64,000 nucleotides of DNA from Limnephilus marmoratus (taxonomy: Eukaryota > Arthropoda > Insecta > Trichoptera > Limnephilidae), in NCBI GenBank assembly GCA_917880885.1, contig OU862920.1, positions 372,001 through 436,000 of the forward strand, written 5' to 3'. Below, piece after piece: positions 30,032-42,859 of the stretch; the stretch's first letter is position 1, and every line of letters starts with the position of its first letter. The position numbers and the translations under genes are program-made. The notes below the pieces were generated by a model that saw nothing but the letters and a program-made list of their open reading frames with translations, was not told the DNA's origin and did not search any database.

Positions 30032-30068
30032 ATAATTTTTAAAAATTTGTTTTATAAATTGTAAATAA

Positions 30069-30765
30069 TTTATTTATTTATTTATTGAAGAAACAAACAT
30101 TGCATTATTTACAGTGGTGAAAATTTTTTACAGTTATTATGTATATTTCAAGGTGGGTACCTATGATATGTTATTATATTAAGTGATTACCGGGTGATGT
30201 GCGTAGTGGGTAGGTGTGTGTGTGTGTAAGTACGTCTGTAGATGTCAGAAGTGGTGATGTATGTATGTATGCGCCTTGAACAATTTACATTATTGACATG
30301 ATGCTCTTTTTAAAATTGGGAAGTGAATCTGAGTAAATGTCGATGTTAGAATTTAGACAAACATTATTGAAATAATATATGAAGAGCACGGTTAATTGGC
30401 GAATTAGTTGCTGCATTTGTTTTATAATTATGCATGTGGAATAATTCTGTATGACGTGTACGTCTTAAGGGCATGTTAAAATTAATTAGGGAAAGAAGTT
30501 CGGTAGAGTCGATGCTATTATTTAAAATTCTATGTATAAATGTTAAATCAGCTATTGCTCGCCTTTGTTGCAAAGTTTGAAAAGTGTTTCAAAGTTATTG
30601 TTGAATTTAAAGGTAAGATATTTTATGAATTTGTGTAGAATGTTTTCTATGTTATCAATATGTAGTTTGTACTGCGGGTTCCAAATTGGCGAGGCATATT
30701 CCAGTGTACTTCTGACTAATGCAAAATATAACATTACTACTATACCGCGGGTTACTGAATACTTT
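30069..30765 (-). pseudogene. CR1/Jockey-type LINE 3' fragment
   Basis: Minus frames encode FALVRSTLEYASPIWNPQYK (30680-30750) and RRAIADLTFIHRILNNSID (30500-30570). This is the thumb and C terminus of a LINE RT, with a frameshift near 30560. The 3' UTR runs to a TAAA-type tail at 30069-30085 on the minus strand. Confidence 0.65.
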
Positions 30766-31633
30766 ACTGATACGAAAATAATAATAATTATTTCATAATA
30801 ATTTCTCATCGAATTTCGGAATTCTTCCAAGGTACTTTAAATGTCTAATTTATTTCTTCATTTTGATGTCGTAAAAAATGTCCATTTGGAAACCACAAAA
30901 AAACCTTTTTTTATTTTCGTATTCATAATACATTATACGAGTAACATATAAAAATTGCAATTTTAACGTCAAACATGAAAAAGTTGAAAAAAGCTGACCA
31001 CAATTTTTAAAAATTAAAACGTCGAAAAAGTTCAGAAAATTCAGAAAAACAAAAAAAACACAGTCCTATTATTTGAGGAATTTGCAACAAAACTATCACT
31101 TTAATATCGTTCATGGAATTTAAAAAAAATAAAAACTGTAATAATAATTCTCCGTGAGAGAATATCCAACAATCTTGACTTTTTTGATTCGTTTATTTCT
31201 TGAATTTGTATTTACCTATACGTGCATAAGGCATTTAAAATAATGTAGCTTTTCCGATAACATAAAACTAAGTTCACAACATGACATTATTAATGGATGA
31301 AATATTTTCTGAATCCACATTTTTTCACAATAAAATACTGTCTCTGTATTATTATCAACATTGCAAATCACAATGTTTAGTGCATATATGTTTTTAGTTA
31401 ATACGCTGCTACATGTGTATCTTGTTGCCACGCTGATGCGTTTAGGATTATTTCATGTGTTGTTTTAACTTATCTGTGGAACTAATCTCCTGCTGACAAG
31501 CTACTTGCAGTAGCTTAGCGGGTATAAATTCCCATTGCATGTAACTTTTATACAATTGGTCATTAAATCACACATCACAACTTGATTATGCCTCACCCAT
31601 TTACATAGAATCCCCAATATCAAACTAATATTA
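30766..31633. other. Unassigned AT-rich sequence
   Basis: No supportable gene or repeat; the 71-codon minus frame at 31216-31431 has no family resemblance. Confidence 0.35.
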
Positions 31634-31700
31634 AAAATAATAATAATTAGTAGAGCGCCGTTTTAGGGAAAAGTCACCTGAAGGGCGCTGTACAATTTAT
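31634..31700 (+). repeat. Short dispersed repeat, second copy
   Basis: GTAGAGCGCCGTTTT...AAGGGCGCTGTACAATTTAT is homologous to 21719-21760 and is itself partly palindromic (GCGCC...GGGCGC). Confidence 0.4.
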
Positions 31701-31845
31701 TACGGGTTCTTAGCCTCTTATTTAATTTTATTTATGGTTCATGGTATTGAAAACATCTTAAAAAATACTAAACACATAATGTCATTTCGCTTTAGGAATT
31801 ATCAATTAACCCCATTGCTCTTTTTGGGATTAAATTGATGATTGA

Positions 31846-32600
31846 TGCAGAGTGGTGTACCGTAAACAAACTTACACTTAATATTAAAAAATGTCAAATC
31901 ATGAGTTTTTTTTTCAAAATAAAAAAAACTCTATCAAATAAAGTTATTCACTGAACAACTATAATTTTCTGTCAGTACCTGAAATAAGGGACCTTGGAAT
32001 AACCTTTGATACAAAACTATTATTTACCACTCACATTAATTTCATTACTAGTAAAGCAATGAAAATGTTTGACATCATTATAAGAATATCTAAAGATTTC
32101 AAAAACATCCATTTATTTAAAACACTTTATACAACTCTAGTTAAAAGTAATTTGGAATACAATTCTCCCATATCCATATGGAACCCTTTTTACAAAAGTC
32201 ATGCAATTTCCATTGATAAATCCAACATAAATTTCTCAGATCAATTAATTTCAAATTAGGAATTCTCGCGGATGACATTAACTATGATTCTCTATTACAA
32301 AAATGCGTCTGTTATCGTTAAAAGATAGAAGAATACTTAATGATTTATTTTTATTATTTACAATAAACAATAACTGGTTTGACTTCCCTGAACTAGTTTC
32401 ATTAATAAATTATCACGTACCTAGTAGAATAACTAGACTCAAAACACCTTACCATTGCAACAATACTGGCACCAGTGCAGAACAAAATTCAACAATACGT
32501 CGCTTACACACTTATAAGTAATGAATTTGCTAATATCGATCATGCCGGAAATCTGTCACCATTTAAAAGATGCATTAAGACGACAATATACCTACCCTAA
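31846..32600 (+). pseudogene. CR1/Jockey-type LINE RT C-terminal remnant
   Basis: In order: WCTVNKLTLNIKKC (31856-31897), a GTLE/ITFDTKL-like segment (31990), LYTTLVKSNLEYNSP (32127-32170) and RLLSLKDRRILNDLF (32303-32350). Several frameshifts and stops separate them. It is the same clade as the fragments at 11.4-13.8 and 30.1-30.8 kb, and is dead. Confidence 0.65.
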
Positions 32601-33539
32601 AATATATTCAGAATCTTAACGACGTAAGTAAAGAATTCGTGTGTACAAATTGCGACTCGCAACCCGTGTATTGGACGAACCTACTGTCGAATTTGCCCTA
32701 TCAAAGAAAAGAAGAAGAAGACCAATAATGTGGAAATCCTAACGACGCGACGTAAGTGAAGAAAGCGTGTAAACAAATATACACCCGCGGCACGGCGAAT
32801 TGGATAAACTTACGGTCGAATTCACCTTAGCAGGCCTGGAGATTCGACCTTTCCGTCGCGTTCATTTTAATTAATTCTGAAGAAAGTGTTACAAATATTT
32901 AAAATGTGTCACCATGTCTCACTCCCGAAGTTATTAATTCATCGTTTAGAAAAATAAAATCTTGTGCTTACCGCTAACTTTATAATTGAAAAACGGATTT
33001 GTACGTAAAATATATTAATGGTAAGGTATTGTTTTTATTAATCTGAGAATGTAGAGAAATCTTAGAAACTCTTTTGAACCCTCTCCAACATGAGGGAGCA
33101 CCCCACCTCATGAGGATTCCAGATAAGCGAACCACTCTCCAGCCTACTGCGGACCAGGGAGAAGTATAAAATCTTCAGAGCACGGGTATCACGAAAAACT
33201 CCGACGGTTCGGAGAACAAAACCTAACATTTTTATGGCCGACTTCGATATGAGGACGAAATGTCAAATTATTTTCATAAATAATCCCAAGATCCTTTATA
33301 TTAGAAACTCGTTTGAGATTACGACCGAGCATAGTGTACCTATGGTAGGTGAGACTAAATGCTCTGGTAATAACAATAATAGAAGCCCGGGCAACACCGG
33401 GAACTTCGGCTGTATTTATATTGTGTACCCCATATATAAGGCAAGGTCCACAAATGTGCTCTTTAGACTCTAAACTACTGGATCGGTTTCGCTGAGGATT
33501 TCAAAGTTTGTTCTTATGCCATGAGTGTTTATAGAGTGG
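32601..33539. other. Unassigned
   Basis: 33060-33230 (GGAGCACCCCACCTCATGAG, CCAGCCTACTGCGGACCAGG) has the feel of a repeat UTR, but no partner lies in the window. The 79-codon frame 33234-33473 is unexplained. 33380-33480 resembles a Helitron-type 3' segment. Confidence 0.3.
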
Positions 33540-33850
33540 TATTAATGGTAAAATAAGTCGGGGACGACCGAGGAAGACATGGCACGATCAATTAAAATGA
33601 ATAATGTATGGTAAAATTAGACGCTTGTGATGAACGAAGGAAGAGGTACGTGGAAGTGAATGGTTGAATAAGTCGTGGACGACCGAGTATGACATGGCAC
33701 GGTCAAATGAATCAAATACTTGTGTATGGCTTATGTGATGTACAAAGAAACGGGTGTAAGGAGAATGTATGTCATGCAAGTTTATGAAGAAGTAGATGAC
33801 GCCCGAGCAAAACGATTTGTTTTTCAATTCTTCACAATAATATTATTTCC
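33540..33850 (+). repeat. Possible RTE-type LINE C-terminal remnant
   Basis: The phrase GACGACCGAG(G/T)A(A/T)GACATGGCACG occurs twice. One reading gives RGRPRKTWHD, a motif frequent near the C terminus of RTE-like RTs. Frames are broken. Confidence 0.25.
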
Positions 33851-34755
33851 ATATTAAAAAAGTTTTCAGGTACACTAGATCTTACAACCTCAAAACTTTG
33901 AGCACTCCAAACCATTCATAACTGGAGCAACGCCGGGTTCACGTCAGTTAGTTGATAAATATAGTAAAAAGCAATGGTCCCAAGTAAGATCCTTGAGGGA
34001 AACTCGAAGGAACAATGAAAATAAATGTGTTTTCTAGTTCATTATTTCTCTAACATTTCATTTTATCGTGTACGTGCTGTTGTCTTTCTAATATTAACTC
34101 AGGTTATGATAAAACTCATCAATCACTCTACGAGTAAATTGATATACCTCAACAGCGTGAATATTTATGTCTGGTAAACAATTGTACAAAGTAGAATAGA
34201 TGGAATAACGTAGAACGACTCCGGAATGAGACACTTAAAATAATTTCGAGTCGACGCAAGATAAAATGTGCACATTACCATAATGCGGAAAGTTTGTCTT
34301 GCATTCGGTAAACTTATTTTCTTTTCACGTATTGCATCGAACACATAATAAAGTAGAAGCCAGTTTTAGCCGCAATGCTGTCGGTGGTCGGTAGTCGGGT
34401 GTCTGGGACAATAATGTGGCGAACCTAAACTATTGAATACTTTATATTGTGGGGGAAACATGGAATTATATATTTGCCCCGCAGTTTATAAGTAGGTACA
34501 AATACGTATATTTGTTATTGTGAAAATGCACACTACTTCATTATAGAAATGTGTGTTTTTAATTATTTCAATGCAAATACTGCTGAATTAATTCTACGTA
34601 ACGTCGTCCCTTTGTGTTGAAATGATGATATATTATATAGGAATGTAGTTTTTTCCGAAAAATCTTCCTTGTGGTTTTTGATCAGAAAAAACCCTGAAAC
34701 AAGTGCATCTTCAGTCTTTAATCCATGTCCACATCTCCACATCGATCGTCTAGTC
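33851..34755. other. Unassigned
   Basis: No supportable feature in this stretch. Confidence 0.35.
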
Positions 34756-34830
34756 CAGCGGTCTTCAATCTTTTTGAGCCGGCGGCGTACCCCTTGTCTC
34801 TTAATACAAATTTGTTGTCCCCGTACCCTA
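34756..34830 (+). mobile_element. hAT-type terminal fragment
   Basis: CAGCGGTCTTCAATCTTTTT followed by GAGCCGGCGGCGTACCCC is the form of a common hAT terminus (CAG(C/T)GGT(T)CTCAA...GTACCCC). The opposite end was not found. Confidence 0.45.
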
Positions 34831-34883
34831 TATCTATCTTTTTTACACGTGTAATGCAAGATGTGTTTCATTTGTTTCACTTG

Positions 34884-35223
34884 CAATTTGGGAGGCGCGA
34901 ATGGGTACCGCCGCCCCGGGAACCTTTATTGGATAACCAACACCTCTGCCATAGGTCACCCCAAGTGGTTCGCTACGTTTGGTTACTTAGCAGGGGTGCC
35001 CGGGTTCATGGGGGTGAGGTTTGTCTAGGTCTTAGAGGCGGATGACCAGGACAAACTGAACCCCAGATTCCTACCCACCCCTTAAACCCTTTTCCTTCCC
35101 AGAACTCTCCTCTCCTTCTCTTCCTTAATAAAACCCTCCACACAGCATCCCCAAAGATGACATAGGCCCTGAGGGAAATTATTTTCCTCAGGGCCTCTTG
35201 TTTGGAGCTCATGTAAAAAAAAA
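34884..35223 (+). repeat. Family-A short repeat with LINE-Y 3' tail
   Basis: About 335 bp with a fixed 5' start (TTTGGGAGGCG, then GGGTACCGCCGC), a GAACCTTTATTGGATAACC block, and the 3' hairpin GGCCCTGAGG/CCTCAGGGCC followed by ATGTAAAAAAAA. Copies at 39783-40118 (+) and 58632-58958 (-) start and stop at the same points. A constant start argues for a SINE-like unit instead of random 5' truncation. The 3' ~100 bp equals the LINE-Y 3' end at 55.7 kb. Confidence 0.75.
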
Positions 35224-35712
35224 TAATACTCTCATTATAACATTAATTAAGCAATCAAGTGTGCATCGATTATGATTAGGTATGTATTTTTATTCTAAAA
35301 AACAAAATTCAATGCTTTTAACCAAAACTCTATTTAAATACTTAACCTCTTTTTCTGTTAAGCTCAATAATATATGTCTTCTACTTACGAAATATGAGTA
35401 TCTCATATCCTTGCAATTTTTTTCTTCGTTAACTATATTATATTCTGAATTATTGTCCGGTAACCACAGTGTTAACACGCTAATATTGAAATGTATGTTG
35501 ATGTTAGTCTATCCTTTGTTTACTTGTACATGCAGAAAAAATATTTATTGTTGTCAATTATTAAACCAAATATGTTCTGATCAAAACCAAAATCTAACTA
35601 TGAATATATTGTTAATACTTACTGCTATAAAAACATTGATATGTATAATTCGCCTTTATAAATCTTCATACATGTTTACATACTATTCCCGCATATTTAA
35701 ATATTATTCAGT
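35224..35712 (+). other. AT-rich leader upstream of the LINE at 35.7 kb
   Basis: May be the 5' UTR of the following LINE. The 147-codon frame 35282-35725 has no family resemblance and strong AT bias, and is not called a gene. Confidence 0.3.
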
Positions 35713-36662
35713 ATGTGTGATTTGAACGGAGATTTTGACATATCAGAAATTGATTATGAACGTACTCACAATTTTGAAAATTGGTTAAATAAACATGTAT
35801 TAGGAATTAATAATATAACTGCCATTAACCTTAACATTCGATCCTTATCAAAACATTTTGATACTTTCCTCCTAACTATTTCTAGTTCCTTGCGAAATAT
35901 TGACATAATAACGCTATGTGAAACGTCGATAAATGAAAATAATGTAAATCTATACAAAATATCGGGTTTCAACTCTTACTATTTTTGTCGTACAAAAAGA
36001 TCGGGTGGCGGAATTATTGTATATGTACGTGAAGGATCATCTTACATTCGAAAAAATAAATATAGTAACAACTAATTTTGAATGCGTTTACGGCACTATT
36101 TCTATTTACAAACATAAACGTATACATCTATTGGCAATGTATAGACCTCCAAACACAAATAAAAAATTATTTCTCCATGAACTGGAAACTATATTGGGCT
36201 ATTAAGCTATGAAACTATATTGACATTAAAGAATCCTTTTTAATACTTGGCAATTCGAACATAAACATTTTAAATGAACTCGAACCGATTGTAATCCAAT
36301 ACGAAAACCTAATGGCCAACTTCGGATTTGTCAAAACTATTAACGATGTGACACGAGAAGCAGTATTGTCAAACTATATAACGGCTACTTGTCTAGACCA
36401 TATCTATATGAGAGAGAGGGAGACCATAGAAATCAGTTCATGCGTATGTGAAACAATAATAGCTGACCACTACCTAATTGCAACGACGATTTATTTCTCT
36501 ACCTACGAAAAACACACTTTAGACAAATCGCACACTGAGTACTATACTGCACTCTCTGAAAAAAAAGTTAATCTATTTATCTCAATCACTGATTGGAATG
36601 AAATGCTAAAATTTTCCAAACCAAATGTATTGTACGAAGAAATGAAATCGAAATTTAAATGA
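35713..36662 (+). pseudogene. LINE endonuclease domain, broken
   Basis: 35713-36075 encodes LNIRSLSKHFD, IITLCETSIN and RSGGGIIVYVRE. After a frameshift, 36005-36205 carries the segment ending ECVYGTISIYKHKRIHLLAM and then YRPPN. After another, 36312-36662 carries CLDHIYMR and ADHYLIAT. These are the successive strands and catalytic Asp/His motifs of the AP-like endonuclease. The GDFN motif is altered to a reading like LGNSN near 36245. Confidence 0.7.
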
Positions 36663-36899
36663 ACTAAGTAACATCACAAAATTTAATAAAAAATATCGCA
36701 ATTATCAAAAAACTTGGATGAATGATAGCCTCATTGAAAATATACAAACACGAGATACTCTTTGGAGGAAATGGAAAAACTCACCTAACAACAAAAAATA
36801 TGAAATCGATTTAAAAAAATACAGAAATAAATTAAATAAACAAATAATAAACACAAAAAAATTATACTATAATTATAAATAAACACTGTTTCAAAGACA

Positions 36900-38691
36900 T
36901 TAAAAAACATGGAATGAAATTAATAAAACTTTAGGTAGGAAAGATAAATCCGATTGTGATGAAGTCATATCAAAATATTTCTTAAAATCCGAATCGAAAG
37001 ATGCAGTGGCAGAAAATTTTGCAGACTTTTTTGATGAGGGGGTAAATAAGTTATTACATGTATGCGATGTCCGAGCGTCAGCATACACGCCGGAATATTT
37101 AAATCACACAATGTATCTACCACGAGCAAATACAAAGCAAATCGAATTAATTATCGGAGGTATGAAAAATTCCAAGACACCAGGCATAGATTTAATTCGT
37201 ATGTATGATTTGAAAAAACATGTTAAATTACTTAGTCCTATAATCGCCCACTTAATTAACAGAATAATTGATACGGGCCATATTCCCGATGAACTAAAAT
37301 ATAGCATTGTAAGGCCTATCTTTAAAAATGGAAATCACTCTTTAATAAACAATTATAGGCCGATTTCCTTACTTCCTGCATTAGAAAAAATATTAGAGAA
37401 ATATATTTAAATAAATTTAGATAAATACTTAAATAATCTTAGTATTATTGATGAATGCCAGTATGGCTTTCAAAAAAATAAAAGTTGCGATAAATTGCTC
37501 AAAAAATTTTCTAATCATATAAATTCACAACTAAACTGTAAACAACATGTATTGGTTCTATTTATTGATTTCTCAAAAGCTTTCGACACACTTAGCCATT
37601 TACAAATAATTAAAGTACTTGAATTTATAGGTATCCGGGGTAAACTCCTCTTATTCTTCAAAAACTATTTGACAAATAGAAAAATGAGTGTGAAGATTTT
37701 AAATATAATAATTAAATCAAGATACATCAAATCGGGAGTACCGCAAGGGTCAATTCTAGGTCCAAAATAATATATTATATATGTAATTGCTATGTGTAAG
37801 ATTTTCAAAAAAGCTCGTCGATTCATTTTTGCTGATGATACTGCTCTTGTTGTATCAAATGAAAATCCTGAAATAGCTATACAAGAATTACAAAGAGATT
37901 TTAACGAGCTTCTCAAATGGGCTCATGATGTAGGATTAATTATTAATGTGAAAAAAACCAAATGCATGTACATAAAATCACCAAGTTTGAAAATGTGGAA
38001 TGTTCCTAAAATAACCGCTCATAGCTTTGACTGTATATATAGAGGAATTGTTAATGTTTGTGACTGTGAAAAAATAGATTTCACAAATGAATATACTTAT
38101 CTGGGAATAATTGTTGATAACAATTTTAAGTGGGATAAACAAGTGGCTAAAATTTGTAACCAGCTCAGATCCTTAGCTAGTAACTTTTACAAATTAAAAT
38201 TTATTTTGCCTCATTGTACTCTTAAACTCATATATTTTTCTATGGTCGAATCTATCCTTAGATATGCTATTCGAACTTGGGGACATGCAAGCACTACTTA
38301 TATTAAATATATTGAAAATTTACAAACTGCCATTATAAAAAAAATTGTCAAAACAAATATTTACAAACAGAGACATAACTTAAAACTACTGTATAGCCCA
38401 GAGAGCCTACTTACAATAAAAGGTCTCCACTGGTTCACTACTATTATGGATAATATGGGGGGAAGCCCTTACAAACACCTACTTGTACACAAACATACCA
38501 CAAGATTTAGAGAAGGAAAGGGCCTAAAAACTCCTCGAATATTAAATAAATATGGAAGCCGTACTCTTGAATATCTAATACCAGTGATTTTCAATAAAAT
38601 CAATAAAAACATAAAATTTGAAAAAAATGAGAGACTAAGTCCTAAAATGATAAAACTATGGTTAATGAACGAAAACTCCATGTATCTTTGA
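36900..38691 (+). pseudogene. LINE reverse transcriptase with two in-frame stops
   Basis: A single frame runs through 36906-38691, interrupted only by stops at 37408-37410 and 37768-37770. Motifs in order are KTPGIDLIRMYDLK, NNYRPISLLPALEKILEK, IDFSKAFDTLSH, SGVPQGSILGP, then FADDTALVV (FADD at 37831-37842) and YLGIIVDNNFKWD, with a C-terminal segment ending at 38691. The second stop falls right after QGSILGP. Catalytic aspartates are preserved, so decay is recent compared with the endonuclease part. Confidence 0.75.
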
Positions 38692-38888
38692 ATATCTTAA
38701 TATAGCTGCCTACATATCTTGTTATTAGGCAGATATATTGAAATATCTTATATATTTTTGGTTGTAAGTTAAATTATCTAATATTACTATGTGATCTATT
38801 CTAATGTTTCCTTAAAACTATAAATGTATATACAAATATTTTCTTAGATATTATATTAAGAATGTTTAAATTGTTAGAACCTGCAGAC

Positions 38889-38908
38889 AAGCTGTCATAT
38901 GACAGCTT
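38889..38908 (+). other. Perfect hairpin in LINE 3' UTR
   Basis: AAGCTGTCATATGACAGCTT is a perfect 20-bp palindrome about 200 bp after the RT stop and 45 bp before the A-rich tail. LINE RTs of several clades recognise a 3'-UTR stem-loop, and this is a candidate. Confidence 0.55.
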
Positions 38909-39039
38909 TGTGGGTCTACTCAAATTTTTGTGCAAAATGTATTATGTAATTTAATAAATAAAAAAAAAAAAGTCACACAAATACAATTAAGTAATGCAAT
39001 TTTATACAGAGTATAATACGACTTCAGGCATTTTAACCT

Positions 39040-39135
39040 GTGATTCTACGTGCGTGCCACGTTATTGGGTACCTCCAATTTGGCTTCGCGTACCCCCAAG
39101 GATATACGTACCACCACCGCCATCTTTATTTTACA
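39040..39135. repeat. hAT-like terminal fragment, copy a
   Basis: GCGTACCCCCAAGGATATAC followed by GTACCACCACCGCCATCTTT and ACAAGCCGTGCTGTAG. The last part recurs in reverse at 40630-40690 (CTACAGCACGGCCTGTAAAT). The GTACCCCCAAGG motif is common in hAT ends. Confidence 0.35.
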
Positions 39136-39782
39136 AGCCGTGCTGTAGACTTGGCGGGAAATCAAATTTCAAAGTAAAGAGGCCTATTTCCCCAAGAAGC
39201 AAAAACATCATTCCAGCTCTGATTTTAAAGGTTCTAATAGAAAATGTTGATTTCAATTTAAGTGACGTCATGGTGTTTGTTTTCCAAATAAAGATATTAT
39301 TATTATTATATTTCATATTTATAAATACTTACCTATTTTGATCTCAAATCCAAATTTAAGATTTGTATGAAACGGCAGAAATGGGCCGCACATACGTTCC
39401 CCTTAATGAATATGTACTTACCTAAATGTCATGGGTAAAAAATAAAATAATTTTTGTGGGATACTTCCCACATAAATTATATTTATTTATTAAAATTAAA
39501 ATTATTTTAATAATTTTAGAATTTCATGGATAAATAGTAAAAGAATTATTTGTGGAAGTATATGTTTTATTACATTATAAACAAAACAATTATTTTCAAT
39601 ACATTATATGTATATGGGTAGGAACATTGGAGGGGACCCACCACACAAATATCTGAGGTCCTCAGGTACAAACTAATTACAAATATGTTTTAAGTTTTCT
39701 TGTATTACTTTTTTTATTTGAAGAAATACGATTGTAATATTCACTAATAAATATATTACGTATTTTCAAAACAAATACAATA
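39136..39782. other. Unassigned
   Basis: AT-rich; no feature recognised. Confidence 0.35.
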
Positions 39783-40118
39783 AATTTGGGAGGCGGAAAT
39801 GGGTACCGCCGCTCCGGGAACCTTTATTGGATAACCAACACCTCTGCCATAGGTCACCTCAAGTGGTTCGCTACGTTTGGTGATTTAGCAGGGGTGCCCG
39901 GGTTCATGGGGTGAGATTTGTCTAGGTGTTGGAGGCGGATGACCAGGACACACTGAACCCCAGATTCCTACCCACGCCTTAAACTCTTTTCCTTCCCAGA
40001 ACTCTCCTCTCCTTCCTTTCCTTAAAAAACCCTCCACACAGCATCCCCAAAGATGACATAGGCCCTGAGGGAAATTATTTTCTTCAGGACCTCCTGTGTG
40101 GAGCTCATGTAAAAAAAA
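39783..40118 (+). repeat. Family-A short repeat, second full copy
   Basis: Same start (TTTGGGAGGCG) and same 3' terminus (GGAGCTCATGTAAAAAAAA) as 34884-35223, with a single base lost from the GGGGGTGAG run and scattered substitutions. Confidence 0.75.
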
Positions 40119-40999
40119 TCAAATTTCAATTTGAAAAGAAATCAACAATCAAGTTGAAACGAAGTGTCATTTCCAAGTCTCCAAGTGCCCACTATAAACT
40201 GTATCGTGGCGGCTTATGGATTAATTACTCCATTATTCTCTCAGAAGGCTCTACACATGTTATTACATAGTACAATAATTATGTAGATGATATTATATTA
40301 TATAGTAAATTACACGATTTGTAATTATAATCGATACAACTCCAAAGCTAAGCCATCATCCGCCATTATGAAAAATTGTTGAAAGCATTATTATTCATTA
40401 TTACTACGTTAAAACCGTAAATATATTTAAAATGTCTTATCTTAACGATCGTATATCACCACCAACGTATTGTTTTACAACAAGAAGAATAAATATTGCA
40501 GAAACGTGATGAAAAATATTAAAAATACTGCTTCAACCAGTAGCACACACTCTCCGGGCGCCTACAATTTCCATACTGGCGCATAGAAAAAAACTATCAC
40601 GAAGTCCCAAAAACAGGACTCTTTGAATGTCAGTTGGTTTTCTACAGCACGGCCTGTAAATAAAGATGGCGGTGGTACCACAGGTTGAAAACCACTTCGT
40701 AAGACGTCTTCGAAAAATCGAAATTTGAGATGAGTATGCAGTTATATGTAAAAGTATGCCCTCTATCTGGTTCAATACTCAGATTTATCTTAAACACCAC
40801 CAAATCAATTAAATAATGCAGAAAAACTTGAAGTAAAATAAACAAAAAAGTGATATTTTCTGGGTCACTAGTAGGATATTTCAAAATGTCATGCATGTCT
40901 GACTAATATTAACAGGACGAACGACATTCATGCAAACTAGTATATGACTAAATTAGATTCAGCTTCATCAGCAAAAGTATTGAAACATTAAAAAATCAT
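40119..40999. other. Mostly unassigned; hAT-like end at 40630-40695
   Basis: Read on the minus strand, GTGGTTTTCAACCTGTGGTA near 40675-40695 resembles a hAT terminus and continues into the segment shared with 39100. No element boundaries or genes were established. Confidence 0.3.
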
Positions 41000-41216
41000 G
41001 TGTGCAGTTCACACGCGGTAAAAGTGAAACCTTCAGAAAACTAAAGTAGACAAGTGTGGGCAGGCTACGAAGCACCGCAGAAAGAGGAGACCGATTATTT
41101 TATCTCAGGCTAAATCCTATAGATGTATGGGTTTGTCTCTTTTAAGTGTCACTATATATATCGCTATCTTCAGTTTCATCAAGTTTCAAATCACAACCGT
41201 GCTAAAGAATTTTCAC
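41000..41216 (-). mobile_element. MITE-M, copy 3
   Basis: Starts GTGTGCAGTTCACACGCGG and ends CACAACCGTGCTAAAG...TTTTCAC; the full 217-bp unit is the reverse of copy 1. Confidence 0.65.
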
Positions 41217-42287
41217 AATCACTTAAAAAATTGGGTACTTGAATATGAGAGTGAACGGCGAGAACCGAGACCATTCTAATATCTCCATTCCAGAGGGAGA
41301 GGGGCAATTGCAATAACAGCTTATATAATAATTCATAATTATGTTTGTTAGAGAGTTCATACTTCCTTGAATGCTATAAAGTTGTTTGTATCTAACATTT
41401 ACCGGCCGGGGGGCACCGGCATGCGGTTTGCGGCACCGGCACCGTGATCTGCCATGTATTTATTCCTCATGTCAAAACAGACATGTTGACTCATCTTAGC
41501 ACGACACGTGCCGTATCACTATTTTAGATTATTCTTTACTAGGAATTAGTTTAAGGTTCTGCAACCGGGCTCGAAAAGAAGAAGATGGAGAGATACGAAA
41601 TTACGAATGTTAGAGGAGAGCGCTAACTTTTACAGCGACAAAATCGAAGCGAAAAATACGAAAATGTTTAATAAAACACGACTCGCTTAAAATAGCGCAA
41701 AAATCTCGAGGGCATTTTCTTAAACAGCATTTAAAGAAACACTGTGAATTTTTTCATACATATAACTTGTAAAATAACTGAAACAAACGTGTTTATAATA
41801 ATTTTTGGAGCATAATTCGCGATTTTTTCTATCGAGGGAATTTTATATAATTTGTGTTTCGGCGCGGGCAATGTCTGGATATTATCTTCAAGAATAACAT
41901 ATATTTTTTTAAGAGCTTTAAAACTTACCGTGTTTCAGGGAGAATTGTAAGAAATCGGTAGAAATTCGGGTTGCGGGCCCTTAAGTTTTCACTTTATTAT
42001 GAATAGCAAAAATGTATTGAATAAATTCAAACCTTTTCTATCGTTTCGCTTGAGTAGAATGAATAGAATAAAATAGAAGAATAGATTTAAAATAAAAAAG
42101 GTTATCTTAAAATATAGAAATGAATGTTTCTTTGTTTGTCCCGTATGCGTCCCTAAACCATGTTAGCATTGCCGCATACTTACGGCCTTTTGCTAAACCA
42201 AACCTGGAAAGGACACGCAATAAATAGGCCAACAGAACTAGCTCAGGAAGCCGGCGCAAGCAAGGTTCCTCTTAAAACCAAGGCGAG
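41217..42287. other. Unassigned
   Basis: Includes a GC-rich patch with CACCGGCA repeats at 41402-41446. No coding or repeat boundary is supportable. Confidence 0.35.
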
Positions 42288-42845
42288 TGTTGTGGTTCAC
42301 TTGTGAATTCCTCCTCCTCCTTTCCTCACAATCTCCAGGTCTCTTTCCTCAATCAGAACACAGTTTTGCACGTAAAGGGTTTATTCATTTAGAAGGAGAC
42401 AGGGTTTTACAATTGCCAGCCTCGGCAAACTACACATGGGTACTTGCTAGGACTAGTATTCTAACATGGCGGGGAACTTCTCTCTCTCAACTCTCCACTC
42501 GTGTTAGTGAATTTAAACGTGGGATGTAGCACACAAGAGGGGGCAAAGATTCATTTTACTCACAAAGCAGGAAATGAGGTAGTCGTCAGACAGGCTACTG
42601 GTGGGCTGGAGCCTTCTCGTGCACAATACACATTATAGAAACAATCACGAGTTTTTAGGTTCTCGAACAGCGCCGCGGCGCAATCACTGTGGACAGTGTT
42701 GTCAAGCCCGAGACCAGCGGGGGAATGAATGCTGGGTGCCGATCGGCACTCGGGCCACGGACCTCCGCGTGCGGAGAGGGGGGCGGAGAGGGGGGCGGTG
42801 CGGCGAGCTGTGCACTGGGACCCAATTCACTAACTCCTCGCAACA
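42288..42845 (-). mobile_element. Possible LTR, 558 bp
   Basis: On the minus strand it starts TGTTGCGAGG and ends ACCACAACA, with 5-bp inverted ends TGTTG/CAACA and an AATAAA signal inside (near 42380). The interior is GC-rich (42660-42840). No TSD or partner LTR is visible, so this is tentative; the frames inside are not called. Confidence 0.3.
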
Positions 42846-42859
42846 GGAATAAAGGACTC

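Larger units (their letters stand above)
35713..38956 (+). mobile_element. CR1/Jockey-superfamily LINE, frameshifted
   Basis: Endonuclease and RT pieces follow in order over 3.2 kb, ending in a 3' UTR with a perfect 20-bp hairpin (38889-38908) and an A-rich tail (TAATAAATAAAAAAA). Frame changes near 36000-36060 and between 36205 and 37006, and in-frame stops at 37408 and 37768, show it is inactive. Confidence 0.75.

Noticed and set aside
35282..35725. 147-codon AT-rich frame before the LINE
   Set aside because: Composition-driven: rich in Leu/Ile/Tyr/Cys with no domain. It overlaps the LINE 5' region.
42287..42852. GC-rich coding exon
   Set aside because: Frames on both strands look equally open because of the GC-rich repeats; the TG...CA boundaries fit an LTR better.
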